DNA of 64,000 bases from Rhodanobacter sp. (GTDB lineage: Bacteria; Pseudomonadota; Gammaproteobacteria; Xanthomonadales; Rhodanobacteraceae): assembly GCA_024711345.1 (NCBI GenBank), contig JANJTA010000040.1, forward strand, positions 1 to 64,000, in the 5' to 3' direction. Under the pieces are notes generated by a model, which saw only the letters and a list, made by a program, of their open reading frames with translations, did not search any database and was not told the origin of the DNA. Shown here piece by piece: positions 36,898 through 46,600 of the stretch. Numbering within the stretch: the first letter of the stretch is position 1; each line of letters begins with the position of its first letter. The translations under genes were made by a program, and so were the position numbers.

Positions 36898-38361
36898 CTA
36901 CTCGCTGTCTTCGTTCCAGGTGCGGCCGTCGCGCTCGATCAGCGCCACCGCGGCACTCGGACCCCAGCTGCCGGCGACGTACGGTCGCGGCGCCTCGCCG
37001 CTGTCGGCCCAGGCGGCGAGGATCGGGCCGGCCCAGCGCCACGCCGCTTCCACTTCGTCGCGGCGCATGAACAGCGTGGGGTTGCCGCGCACCACGTCGA
37101 GCAGCAGGCGCTCGTACGCATCCGGCTGCTGCACGCCGAACGCCTCGGCGAAGCTCATGTCCAGCGGCACGTGGCGCAGGCGCAGGCCGCCGGGGCCGGG
37201 ATGCTTGATGGTCAGCCACAGCTTGACGCCTTCGTCCGGCTGCAGCCGCAGCACCAGCCGGTTCTGCGACAGCGTGCCGGCGTCGGGGCTGAAGATCGAG
37301 TGCGGCACCGGCTTGAAGGTCACCACGATCTCCGACACCCGGCTCGGCAGCCGCTTGCCGGTGCGCAGGTAGAACGGCACGCCGGCCCAGCGCCAGTTGG
37401 CGATCTCGGCCTTCAGCGCCACGAAGGTTTCGGTGTTCGACTTGCTGTTGCCCAGTTCCTCCGGGTAGCCAGGTACGCTGGCGCCTTCGGCCACGCCGGC
37501 ACGGTACTGCCCGCGCACGGTGAGCTGGGCGGCGTTGCTGTCGTCGATGGCTTTCAGCGAGTGCAGCACCTTCAGTTTCTCGTCGCGCACCGCGTCGGGC
37601 GCCAGCGACGACGGCGGCTCCATCGCCACCATGCACAGCAGCTGCAGGATGTGGTTCTGCACCATGTCGCGCAGCGCGCCGGCGCGGTCGTAGTAGGCGC
37701 CGCGATGGCCGACGCCGAGGGTTTCGGCCACGGTGATCTGCACGTGGTCGATGTGCCCGGCGTTCCACAGCGGCTCGAACAACGCGTTGCCGAAGCGCAG
37801 CACTAGCAGGTTCTGCACGGTCTCCTTGCCGAGGTAGTGGTCGATGCGGAAGGTCTGCGATTCGTCGAAGACCTTGCCGACCGCGTCGTTGATCCGGTTC
37901 GCGCTGGCCAGGTCGCGGCCGATCGGTTTCTCCAGCACCACGCGCGAGGCGCCCTGGTTGAGCTGGTACTGGCCCAGCCGGGTGCAGATGTCGACGAACA
38001 ACTCCGGCGAGGTGGACAGGTAGAACACGCGCACGTGCTCGGGCTGCTTGCCGATGAATGTGGCGAAGTCGTCCCAGCCCTCGTCCTTGCGCGCGTCCAG
38101 CGGGCGGTAGAACACCTGCTGCAGGAACACGTCGAGCTGCGCCGCCGCGCACACGCCGATCAGCGCCTCGCGCAGCTGGGCGCGGTAGCCGGTGTCGTCC
38201 AGCGCCTCGCGGGCGACGCCGACGATGCGGCTGCTGGCCGGGATCTGGCCATCGAGGAAACGGTGAAACAGCGCCGGCAGCAATTTGCGCACGGCAAGGT
38301 CGCCGGTGCCGCCGAAGATCACCAGGTCGAACGGTTCGACCGATTGGGAGGAAGCAGTCAC
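36898..38361 (-). CDS. zwf: Glucose-6-phosphate 1-dehydrogenase
   Basis: A 487-residue NAD(P)-dependent dehydrogenase, first enzyme of the Entner-Doudoroff and pentose phosphate routes. Coenzyme motif FGGTGDLAVRKLLPAL at residues 16-31 and the substrate/active-site motif RIDHYLGKE at 172-180; EKPIGRD is also present. GTG at 38361 was chosen because GAGGTGATC precedes it and the protein then starts just before the coenzyme fold. First gene of the series. Confidence 0.95.
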   Translation of the reverse strand: MTASSQSVEPFDLVIFGGTGDLAVRKLLPALFHRFLDGQIPASSRIVGVAREALDDTGYRAQLREALIGVCAAAQLDVFLQQVFYRPLDARKDEGWDDFATFIGKQPEHVRVFYLSTSPELFVDICTRLGQYQLNQGASRVVLEKPIGRDLASANRINDAVGKVFDESQTFRIDHYLGKETVQNLLVLRFGNALFEPLWNAGHIDHVQITVAETLGVGHRGAYYDRAGALRDMVQNHILQLLCMVAMEPPSSLAPDAVRDEKLKVLHSLKAIDDSNAAQLTVRGQYRAGVAEGASVPGYPEELGNSKSNTETFVALKAEIANWRWAGVPFYLRTGKRLPSRVSEIVVTFKPVPHSIFSPDAGTLSQNRLVLRLQPDEGVKLWLTIKHPGPGGLRLRHVPLDMSFAEAFGVQQPDAYERLLLDVVRGNPTLFMRRDEVEAAWRWAGPILAAWADSGEAPRPYVAGSWGPSAAVALIERDGRTWNEDSE

Positions 38362-38712
38362 GCGATCACCTCGACTCGATGCCGGATGGCGGGCAGGGCG
38401 GGCCGCTGGCGCGCTTGCCCGGGTTGTGCTTGATCGTACCAGTGAAATACCAGATCGACTACCGCATTGCATACGAATTCATGCACGGATTCGGTCGGTT
38501 GGCCGGCGCGCGCGTTCCTCACCCCCGTTCGCCCCGAACGCGGGCGACGGGCGGACCCGAAGGGCCGGGCCGCGTCCGCGGGGTGCTTCGAGTTCGCTCG
38601 CTGGCGCGAGCCGCGTTCCGTGCGAACGGAGCGCGACGGCCGGGGCGCGCGGGGTACGGCGGGCGCGCCGGATGGCTTGCAGTCAGTGGTTCGCTATTGG
38701 TATCGTTCGCCC
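38362..38712. promoter_or_regulatory. Divergent zwf/nagR region
   Basis: 351 bases with no gene. TACCAG occurs twice, at 38437-38442 and 38448-38453, 11 bases apart, about 80 bases upstream of zwf; a TGGTAT (38698-38703) lies just before nagR. The middle is a GC-rich stretch with several imperfect inverted repeats. A nagR promoter is possible: TTGCAG at 38677-38682, then TATCGT at 38701-38706, which would start the message almost at the ATG. Confidence 0.35.
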
Positions 38713-39465
38713 ATGGAAGCCGCTCTTCTCCACGAATACCGCCGGATCTGCCACGACCCGGCCACGCACCAGCCGCTGGCCTACCTGCGCCTGCGCCAGG
38801 CGATCCGCAACATCATCGGCCACCGCGACATCGAGCCGGGCCAGGCGCTGCCGAGCGAGCGCGACCTGTCGCAGGCGCTGAAGCTGTCGCGGGTGACCGT
38901 GCGCAAGGCGATCGCCGGCCTGGTCGAGGAGGGCCTGCTGACCCAGCGCCATGGCGCCGGCACCTTCATTGCCGAGCGCATCGTCAAGCCGATGTCGCGG
39001 CTGACCAGCTTCACCGAGGACCTGCGCGAGCGCGGCCTGTCGCCACGCTCGGAATTCTTCGAGCGCGGCATCGGCGAGGTGACGCCGGAGGAGTCGATGG
39101 CGCTGAACCTGTCGCCCGGCTCGCTGGTGGTGCGCCTGCACCGCGTGCGCTATGGCCAGGACGAGCCGCTGGCGATCGAGCGCAGCGTGGTGCCGGCCAG
39201 CGTGCTGCCCGACCCGCTGCTGGTGCACGACTCGCTGTACGAGGCGCTGGAAAAACTCCACGCGCGCCCGCGCCGCGCGCTGCAGCGACTGCGCGCGGTG
39301 TCGCTGAACGCGCAGCAGGCGCGGCTGCTGCACGTCGGCGTGGGCAGCGCGGGCCTGAACATCGAGCGGCGCAGCTTCCTCGACGACGGCCGCGTGGTCG
39401 AGTTCACCTGCTCGTGGTACCGCGGCGACATCTACGACTTCGTTGCCGAACTGCAGACCGACTGA
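38713..39465 (+). CDS. nagR: GntR/HutC-family regulator, NagR-like
   Basis: A 250-residue repressor. N-terminal winged helix (LPSERDLSQALKLSRVTVRKAIAGL, then GLLTQRHGAGTFIAE) and C-terminal UTRA effector domain from about residue 95 (LTSFTEDLRERGLSPRSEF; VVRLHRVRYGQDEPLAIERS; FTCSWYRGDIYDF). In the NagR group the effector is a phosphorylated amino sugar. It heads an operon with nagB-II (9 bases downstream) and nagA. There is no clear ribosome site before ATG 38713, consistent with a leaderless mRNA. Confidence 0.88.
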   Translation: MEAALLHEYRRICHDPATHQPLAYLRLRQAIRNIIGHRDIEPGQALPSERDLSQALKLSRVTVRKAIAGLVEEGLLTQRHGAGTFIAERIVKPMSRLTSFTEDLRERGLSPRSEFFERGIGEVTPEESMALNLSPGSLVVRLHRVRYGQDEPLAIERSVVPASVLPDPLLVHDSLYEALEKLHARPRRALQRLRAVSLNAQQARLLHVGVGSAGLNIERRSFLDDGRVVEFTCSWYRGDIYDFVAELQTD

Positions 39466-39474
39466 AGGAACGCC

Positions 39475-40506
39475 ATGGACGCCCGCGACACCCTGATGTT
39501 CCAGGAGGCGCACGAGTCGGCCGCGGTGCTGGCGCGCCAGTTTGCCGCCAACGAAGCGGTGGTGGCCGCGCTGGCGCGCGAGCTGCGTGCGCAGCCGCCG
39601 CGCTTCATCGTCACCTGCGCGCGCGGCAGCTCCGACCATGCGGCAGCCTACGCCAAGTACGTGTTCGAGACCCAGCTCGGCATCGTCACCGCGTCGGCGT
39701 CGCCGTCGGTCACCTCGGTGTATGCGGCCGAGCAGCGCTGGCAGGGCGCGCTGTTCATCGCGATCTCGCAGTCGGGCAAGAGCCCCGACCTGCTGCGCAA
39801 TGCGCAGGCGGCGAAGGTCGCCGGCGCGCGCGTGGTGGCATTGGTGAACGTGGCCGATTCGCCGCTGGCGGCGCTGGCCGACACGGTGATCCCGCTGCAC
39901 GCCGGCCCCGAGCGCAGCGTGGCGGCCACCAAGAGCTATATCGCCGCGCTGGCCGCGGTGCTGCACCTGTGCGCGCGCTGGCGCGGCGACGCCGAACTCG
40001 GCACCGTCCTGCAGGCGCTGCCCGACGCGCTGCGCGCCGGCTGGGACGCGGACTGGTCAGCGCTGGTCGACGGCCTGGCCGGCGCGCACAACCTGTTCGT
40101 GGTCGGCCGCGGCTACGGCCTCGGCATCGCGCTGGAGGCGGCGCTGAAGTTCAAGGAAACCTGCGGCCTGCACGCCGAGGCGTTCAGCGCAGCCGAGGTG
40201 AGGCATGGCCCGATGGCGCTGGTCGGCCCCGACTTCCCGGTGCTGTGCTTCGCCCAGGACGACGACACGCTGGAGGGCACGCTGGCGGTGGCGCGCGAAT
40301 TCCGCAGCCGCGGCGCGCAGGTGTTCGTGGCCGCGCCCGGCCAGCACGGTGCCGGCAACTTGCCGGTGGCCGGCGGCCTGCCCGCGCTGTGCACGCCGCT
40401 GCTGACCATCCAGAGTTTCTATCGCGCCGCCAGCGCGCTGGCGCTGCGCCGCGGCTTCAACCCCGACGTGCCGCCGCACCTCAACAAGGTCACCGAGACG
40501 GTTTGA
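39475..40506 (+). CDS. nagB-II: SIS-domain glucosamine-6-phosphate deaminase (NagB-II)
   Basis: A 343-residue protein with two sugar-isomerase domains (CARGSSDHAAAYAKYVFE; IAISQSGKSPDLL; LKFKETCGLHAEAFSAAEVRHGP), related to the C-terminal half of glucosamine-6-phosphate synthase but lacking the glutaminase. In nag operons this class deaminates glucosamine 6-phosphate to fructose 6-phosphate. GGAAC precedes the ATG. Confidence 0.88.
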   Translation: MDARDTLMFQEAHESAAVLARQFAANEAVVAALARELRAQPPRFIVTCARGSSDHAAAYAKYVFETQLGIVTASASPSVTSVYAAEQRWQGALFIAISQSGKSPDLLRNAQAAKVAGARVVALVNVADSPLAALADTVIPLHAGPERSVAATKSYIAALAAVLHLCARWRGDAELGTVLQALPDALRAGWDADWSALVDGLAGAHNLFVVGRGYGLGIALEAALKFKETCGLHAEAFSAAEVRHGPMALVGPDFPVLCFAQDDDTLEGTLAVAREFRSRGAQVFVAAPGQHGAGNLPVAGGLPALCTPLLTIQSFYRAASALALRRGFNPDVPPHLNKVTETV

Positions 40507-40518
40507 TCCATGGCAAGG

Positions 40519-40605
40519 GTAGGAGCCCGCTCGCGGGCGATGCTCTTGCGTTGTTCTCCCGCTCCGTTCCCGTCGAGTAGCCTCGCCCGCGAGCGGGCTC
40601 CTACC
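40519..40605. repeat. REP pair between nagB-II and nagA
   Basis: GTAGGAGCCCGCTCGCGGGC and the inverted GCCCGCGAGCGGGCTCCTAC, joined by a linker unlike that of the RAYT copies (it contains TTCTCCCGCTCCGTTCCCG). It sits inside an operon and may tune nagA expression relative to nagB-II. Confidence 0.88.
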
Positions 40606-40634
40606 TCAGGTTTCGCCTCCATGGTCGATTACGC

Positions 40635-41771
40635 ATGAAGTCGCTCACCCACGCCCGCGTCCTCACCGCCCACGGCTGGCGCGACGATCTTGCCGTGCTC
40701 ATCGAAGGCGAACGCATCGCCGCGCTGCTGCCGCACGACCACGCCGCCGTGCGCGCGGCGCAGGTGCACGATCTCGGTGGCGCGCTGCTGCTGCCCGGCT
40801 TCATCGACGTGCAGGTGAACGGCGGCGGCGGCGCGCTGTTCAACGCCGCGCCCACGGTGGCGACCATCCGCACCATCGGTGCCGCGCATCGCCGCTTTGG
40901 CACCACCGGCTTCCTGCCCACCCTGATCAGCGACAGCGTCGACACCATGCGCGCCGCGCTGGCCGCGGTGGAGCAGGCCTTCGACGAAGGCGTGCCGGGC
41001 CTGCTCGGCATCCACCTGGAAGGGCCGTACCTGGCGCCCGCGCGCAAGGGCGTGCACGACCCGAAGTGGTTCCATCTGCCCGGCGAGGACGAGCTTGCCC
41101 TGCTGTGCGCACCGCACCGCGGCGTGCGGCTGGTCACGCTGGCGCCCGAGCGCGTGCCGCATGAAACCATCGCGCGGCTCGCCGCCGCGGGGGTGATCGT
41201 CAACGCCGGCCACACCGCCGCCGACCACGCCACCATCCGCGCCGCGCTCGCCGCCGGCGTGCGTGGCTTCACCCACCTGTTCAACGCGATGACGCCGCTG
41301 GGCAGTCGCGAACCGGGCGTGGTCGGTGCGGCGCTGGACGACCCCGGCAGCTGGTGCGGCATCATCGCCGACGGCCACCACGTGCATCCGGCCAGCCTGC
41401 GCGTGGCGATCGCCGCCAAGCTGCGCGGCAAGATGCTGCTGGTCACCGACGCGATGCCGCCGGTCGGCGCCGACGATCCCCGTTACGTATTGAACGGCGA
41501 AACCATCACCGTGAAGGACGGCATCTGCCAGACCGCCCAGGGCGTGCTGGCCGGCTCGGCGCTGGACATGGCCAGTGCCGTGCGCAACACGGTGCAGATG
41601 CTCGGCCTGCCGCTGGACGAGGCAGCGCGCATGGCCAGCACCTACCCCGCCGATTTTCTTGGCCTCGGCGCCAGCCATGGCCGCATCGCGGTGGGCTGCC
41701 GTGCCGATCTGGTGGCGCTGGATGACGACTGCCGGGTGCGGCGCAGCTGGATCGGCGGCAGCGAGGGCTGA
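40635..41771 (+). CDS. nagA: N-acetylglucosamine-6-phosphate deacetylase
   Basis: A 378-residue amidohydrolase. Metal and catalytic residues occur in LLPGFIDVQVNGGGG, HLEGPYLAPARKG, NAGHTAADH, THLFNAMTPLGSREPG and LVTDAMPPVG (catalytic Asp). It converts GlcNAc-6-phosphate to glucosamine 6-phosphate for NagB-II. Together with nagR this allows growth on chitin or murein sugars; no transporter is in this window. Confidence 0.94.
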   Translation: MKSLTHARVLTAHGWRDDLAVLIEGERIAALLPHDHAAVRAAQVHDLGGALLLPGFIDVQVNGGGGALFNAAPTVATIRTIGAAHRRFGTTGFLPTLISDSVDTMRAALAAVEQAFDEGVPGLLGIHLEGPYLAPARKGVHDPKWFHLPGEDELALLCAPHRGVRLVTLAPERVPHETIARLAAAGVIVNAGHTAADHATIRAALAAGVRGFTHLFNAMTPLGSREPGVVGAALDDPGSWCGIIADGHHVHPASLRVAIAAKLRGKMLLVTDAMPPVGADDPRYVLNGETITVKDGICQTAQGVLAGSALDMASAVRNTVQMLGLPLDEAARMASTYPADFLGLGASHGRIAVGCRADLVALDDDCRVRRSWIGGSEG

Positions 41772-41837
41772 GGAGCGACGCGGCGAGGGGCCGGGCGGCC
41801 GGTGAGGGCTGCCGGTTCGGCCCGGCATGCCACCCGC

Positions 41838-43439
41838 TCAGGTCGCGGTGGCGTGCGCGGCGAGAGCCAGTCGCAGCGGCTCCAGCTGGCTGGCGTAGTG
41901 GCGCCACTGCGCGAGGCTGCGGGTATGGATGGATTCGCGCACCTGGGCGCTGCTCGGGGTGGCCACGGGCGCGGCATTGAGTTCCGGGCGCAGGCAGCTT
42001 TCCTGCAGCGAGAGCCCGCAGTGCTCGAGCACGGCGCGCAGCGTCGACTCCGGATCGCGCACCAGCGCAGCATAGGAAACGTCGAGCATGGCGCCCGGCA
42101 AGCGCTCGTGCCAATGCCGGGCCAGGCGCGCGTACTGCCCGTAGTAGTGCGCCAGCGCCTGCAGGTCGTAGCTGTAGGACGAGACGTTGCCGAACATGGC
42201 CTTGAAATTCGAGAAGCAGGTGTCCAGCGGCTCGCGCACCATGTGCAGGATCGGCGCGTGCGGCAGGGCCCGGCGGATGAACGCCACCATCTGGATGTTG
42301 GCCGGCAGCTTGTCGATGTAGTACGCCCGGCCCTGCGCACGCCATTGCGTCTGCTTGAGATAGCGCGCGCCCAGCTCGGCGTAGTCGATCCCGGCGCTGC
42401 GGCCGATGATCTTCAGCAGCCCTTGCGATCTGGCCGGCGTCACCTCTGCCACCCAGTGCAGCTGACGCCAGAAGTCGATGATCTCGCCGGCGGAGACCAC
42501 CGCCGAATGGCCTGACAGCATGCGGTCGAGCAGCGTGGTCCCCGAGCGCGGCATGCCGACCACGAAGATGGGTATGGGGCCGGCAGGAACGGCGCGGCCC
42601 GGGTCGTCCGGCAAGGGCATGCGCATCAGCGCATCGGTGACGGCGGTTTCGCCGGCGGCGTCGTACGGATTGAGCTCGTGCATGAGGGCATTGCAGCGGG
42701 CCAGCGCGGGCCACGCTTCTTCATGGCGATCGAGATCGTCCAGTACCTTGAATTGCGCGTACTCGAATTCCGCGCGCACGAACATGGCGCCCGGATCCTT
42801 GCTGTCCCGGGGCAGCCGAGCCAGTTGCTCCCGCACGAAACCCAGTCGATTGGCTTCCGGCTTCTGCTTGCGCAGGTTCACCAGCACCATCGCCGCATCG
42901 CCGAAATGCGGCCAGCGCTGCAGGCAGTTTTCCAGCACCGTGCAGGCGTGATCGATCTCGCCGCTGAACTGAAGCAGCATCGCGTACAGGTGCAGTTCGC
43001 CCGGCGAATCAATGCCGGCCGCCACGGCTCTTTCCATCAACGCCTTGGCCGGGGCGATCTCGCCGAGCATGAAGCGCAGGTGGGCCTGTCCGACCAGCAG
43101 TTCCGGCGGCGGCTCGGGCGCCTGGGCGAGCAGGTCGAGGCAACTGCGCGCGGCGAGGGTCTCGCCGACGGCAGCAAGGCGCTGCGCCGTTTTGAGGATG
43201 AACGTCGCGTCCCGCGGAAGTCGCTGCGCGACACCAAGCATCAGTGCGGTCGACTCGCGCAGTCGGTCGCGCTGGAACAGCACGTCGGCCAGTTCGAGGC
43301 GCACTGCGGCGTCGTCGGGTGCCTGCAATACGAGCGCCTCCAGCGCGACCTGCGCGGCCTGCCATTGTTGCCTGTCGATGCATTGCCGAGCCTGCTGACG
43401 CAGGCGGCCTTCGGCAGTGAGCGGGTTCGATGCATTCAT
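41838..43439 (-). CDS. TPR-containing sulfotransferase family protein
   Basis: A 533-residue protein. The first 250 residues hold tetratricopeptide-like helices (ARQCIDRQQWQAAQVALEAL; ALMERAVAAGIDSPGELHLY). The C-terminal half has the sulfotransferase PAPS signature IFVVGMPRSGTTLLDRML near residue 291 and the 3-prime-phosphate motif VREPLDTCFSNF near 400. It likely sulfates an unknown acceptor, or is a degenerate relative. It follows the Oar-like receptor gene in the same direction, a frequent pairing in this order (from memory). Confidence 0.85.
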   Translation of the reverse strand: MNASNPLTAEGRLRQQARQCIDRQQWQAAQVALEALVLQAPDDAAVRLELADVLFQRDRLRESTALMLGVAQRLPRDATFILKTAQRLAAVGETLAARSCLDLLAQAPEPPPELLVGQAHLRFMLGEIAPAKALMERAVAAGIDSPGELHLYAMLLQFSGEIDHACTVLENCLQRWPHFGDAAMVLVNLRKQKPEANRLGFVREQLARLPRDSKDPGAMFVRAEFEYAQFKVLDDLDRHEEAWPALARCNALMHELNPYDAAGETAVTDALMRMPLPDDPGRAVPAGPIPIFVVGMPRSGTTLLDRMLSGHSAVVSAGEIIDFWRQLHWVAEVTPARSQGLLKIIGRSAGIDYAELGARYLKQTQWRAQGRAYYIDKLPANIQMVAFIRRALPHAPILHMVREPLDTCFSNFKAMFGNVSSYSYDLQALAHYYGQYARLARHWHERLPGAMLDVSYAALVRDPESTLRAVLEHCGLSLQESCLRPELNAAPVATPSSAQVRESIHTRSLAQWRHYASQLEPLRLALAAHATAT

Positions 43440-43545
43440 CCGGGCATAGTAACTTCACCGCCGCCGTGGCATGAGCCTTCCGGGCCCGTCAGCCAGCGCG
43501 CGACGAGGTCACGCTTCCGTCGTTGCAGGGTCCTGCGATGGGACG

Positions 43546-43580
43546 AAAAAAAAGAGCCACCGGCCAGAAGGCCGGTGGCT
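43546..43580 (-). terminator. Rho-independent terminator of the TonB receptor gene
   Basis: On the minus strand AGCCACCGGCC pairs with GGCCGGTGGCT (11 bases, 4-base loop) and is followed by C and eight T residues. It stands 31 bases after the receptor stop and before the sulfotransferase, so the latter needs its own promoter or read-through. Confidence 0.92.
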
Positions 43581-43610
43581 TGCTTGGGGCGAGTTTCAAC
43601 CAGTGAGCTA

Positions 43611-46600
43611 TCAGTAATCGTACTGAACGGACAGACGCACCATCCGCGGCGGCTGCCAGAAGATGCCGTCGCCGTAGCTGTTGTTGATGAACACGGTGTT
43701 GGCTCCGTCGTAGGCGCTTTCGCCGGCTGCGTCGGTCTGCACCGCCCGCTGCTGGTCCAACGCGTTGATGACGTCCAGGTTGAAGCCCAGCTTGTGGTCG
43801 GCAAACGCCGGTGCATAGTGCACGCCGAGGTTGAGCTGCTCGGTCCACGGAGTATGCCCGGCCTTGCCCGGCGGAATGCGGACGCCGTGGCACCAGTGGT
43901 AGTTGCCGCTGCCGCCGTTGTTGTAGCCGGTCGGATCACCGGTACCGCTCGGGCCGTAGTAACCCAGGCACTCCTTCGGCGTGCCCGACTGGGCCAGCAA
44001 CAGGGCGGAGACGAGCCATTCCGGCGTGATCTGATAGGCCCCGCGGAAGCGGATCGCGTGCTTGCGCACGTTCATCAGCTCGCCGTCCTGGCCATCCATC
44101 AGCTGCCAGCTGTCCCAGTCCTCGGTCTTGGACACGTCGCTCTGGCCGAAGTCGGAACGCACCTGGCCCTCGGTATTGCCGAAGCCGCGGGTGTAGGTGT
44201 AGTCGATGCGCGCCTGCCACTTGCCGTCGAACGGATGCTCCAGGTACAGGTTCAGCGAGCCGATCTTGCGCCTGGCACCATTGATGTAGCCCCAGTCCTT
44301 CTGGGTCATCGGCACCAGCACGCTGCTGCTGCCGTCGTCCGACTTCACCAGCATGGTGTTGGTCAGGCCCGGGTTGATCAGGCGGCAGTAGGAGGCGCCG
44401 TACAACGAGTCGCCGTACAGGCCGGGGTCCAGCCCCATGGCGGTCATCTTGGCGGCGATCTGTCCCGGCTGGCACTCGTCGTCGATGGCGGTCTTCAGGT
44501 CGCGCCACATCGCCTTGGCACCGTACGTCCACTCGTCGTTGAGCTTCTTGTCGAAGCCGGCGATGAACTCATCCAGGTATTCCGGCTTCAGGTTGCGCGC
44601 GGTGACCTGCTGCGGATCCTTGGGCAGGCCGAACTCGCCGTCCGGCGAGGTGGCCGGGCCAAGGGCAACCGTCCCCGTCGGCACGCCATTCGCGTCGATG
44701 CCGGTATAGGTGAAGTACTGGGTGAGATAGGTCGAGCGGTTCGCTGCACGCTCGGCGGCGTTGTTCGGCAGCGCCAGGTAGTAGCGGCCGACGTTGCCAT
44801 AGATCTTGAACGAGGAGTCGCCGTTCACGTCCCAGCTGACGCCGATGCGTGGTTCCCACTGGTTCTTCTCGTCGACGAACGCCTTGCCCACGTCGTTGTA
44901 GTTGGTGAAATGGTCGTTGCGCACGCCGATGTTCAACAGCACGTTGGACGCGACCTGCCAGTCATCCTGCAGGTAGTAGGCCTTCTGCGTCATCGTCATG
45001 CTGGTGGCCCAGCCGATCGTGCGCTTCTGCACGCGACCGTTGGGATAGGTGGCCGAGACGGGGAAGTAACGCCAGTAGTAGTTCAACGCCGGGTTGTTCG
45101 GGTTCTGATTGTCCGGACCCTGGTGGCTGGCCTTGTAGCTCATGTTGTCGATGCCGACCGCGAGGTCGTGATCGCCCAGCCGGTAGTCGAAGTCGACGCG
45201 CAGGCCATGCGTGCCATTGGTCGCCTGCGGTGAGGTCCAGGTGGTGTTGGTCTGGGCATTGACGATGCCGTTCGGACCCGTGCCCGGCGGCAGGAAGGCC
45301 GGGTTCTGGTTGTAGGGCCGCGAGATGAAGGGCAGCGGGCTGGTGTTGCCGTAGACGACGGGATCCTGGAAGCGCGACTTGCCGTACAGGATGCTCAGCG
45401 TGGCCGCATCGGTGATGTAGCTGGTGAAATGGCCCAGATAGAACTGCGCGTTGTCCTTGGTCACGTCGTTCTTCGTGACGAAGGCGCCGGACTTCAGGGT
45501 GTCGGTGTCGAACGCATAGGTCGAACCGGCCCCGTCGGATTCCCGGTTGTTCAGTGCCGTCAGCTCCAGGATGTTGCTGTCGGTGATGTTCCAGTCCAGC
45601 TTGCCGTAGAACTTGGTGTGCTTGTCGCGGTTGTACTGGACCTTCTGGTTGGCGGCAGCCTCCACGTTGTTTGACTGCGTGGTGGTCTTCTCGGCCGCCA
45701 GGAACATGAACAACTTGTCCTGGATCAGCGGGCCGCCCACGTAGGCGGAGTAGGTCGTCTCCCACTGCTTGTTGTCGTTGCGGTACTGGTTCAGCGTCCC
45801 CGGCTTCTGCGGGTCTTCCAGTTGGTAGTTGACGGAACCGATCGGCGCCGGAATCGCCGGGTTGCCATAACGGTTGTTGACCGGCGTGCCTTCGAGGAAG
45901 CGCGGCTGCCAGACCACCTGCGCACCGAAGTGCCATTCGTTGGTGCCGCGCTTGCCGATCTGGTTGATCACGCCGCCGTCGGAGCGGCCGTACTTGGCGC
46001 TGTAGCCGCCGGTCAGCGTTTCCTGCTGGTCGATCGCGCCATAGGGCAGCGAAAAGCCGCCCAGGTTCTTGTACGGTTCGCCGGTGTTGTAGCCGTTCAC
46101 GTAGTAGGCGTTCTCGGACACGCTGGAGCCGCCGAAGGCCACCGCGTTGCCGAAGAAGCTGCTGCCCTTGACCGTGCCGGGAGCGAGCAGGGCGATGGAC
46201 TCCGCATTGCGCTGGACCGGCAGCTTGCGCAGGTCGGCGGCGGTGATCACCGTGCTGGAACTGACGCTGGAGACGTCGATGGCCGGCAGCGCATTGGCCG
46301 AGACGGTGACCGCGCTCAGCGAGGTCGTCTCGGCGCTGAAGGTGACGGCGGTGCCGGCGCCGGGCGCCAGGGACACCTTGCGCGAGTCGACGACGGCGCC
46401 GTCCTTCTTCAGCGAGACCGTGTAGGTGCCGACCGGCACGTTGCTGATCTGGAAACGCCCGGAGCTGTCGACAGCAACTTCGCGCGTCAGGCCCGAAGCG
46501 TTGGTGGCGCTCACGGTTTCGCCCGCCGCCGCCGGCGCCTGGCCGAAGATCGAGCCGGTAGTGGACTGCGCCATGGCGACACCGCCCAGACTCATGCTCA

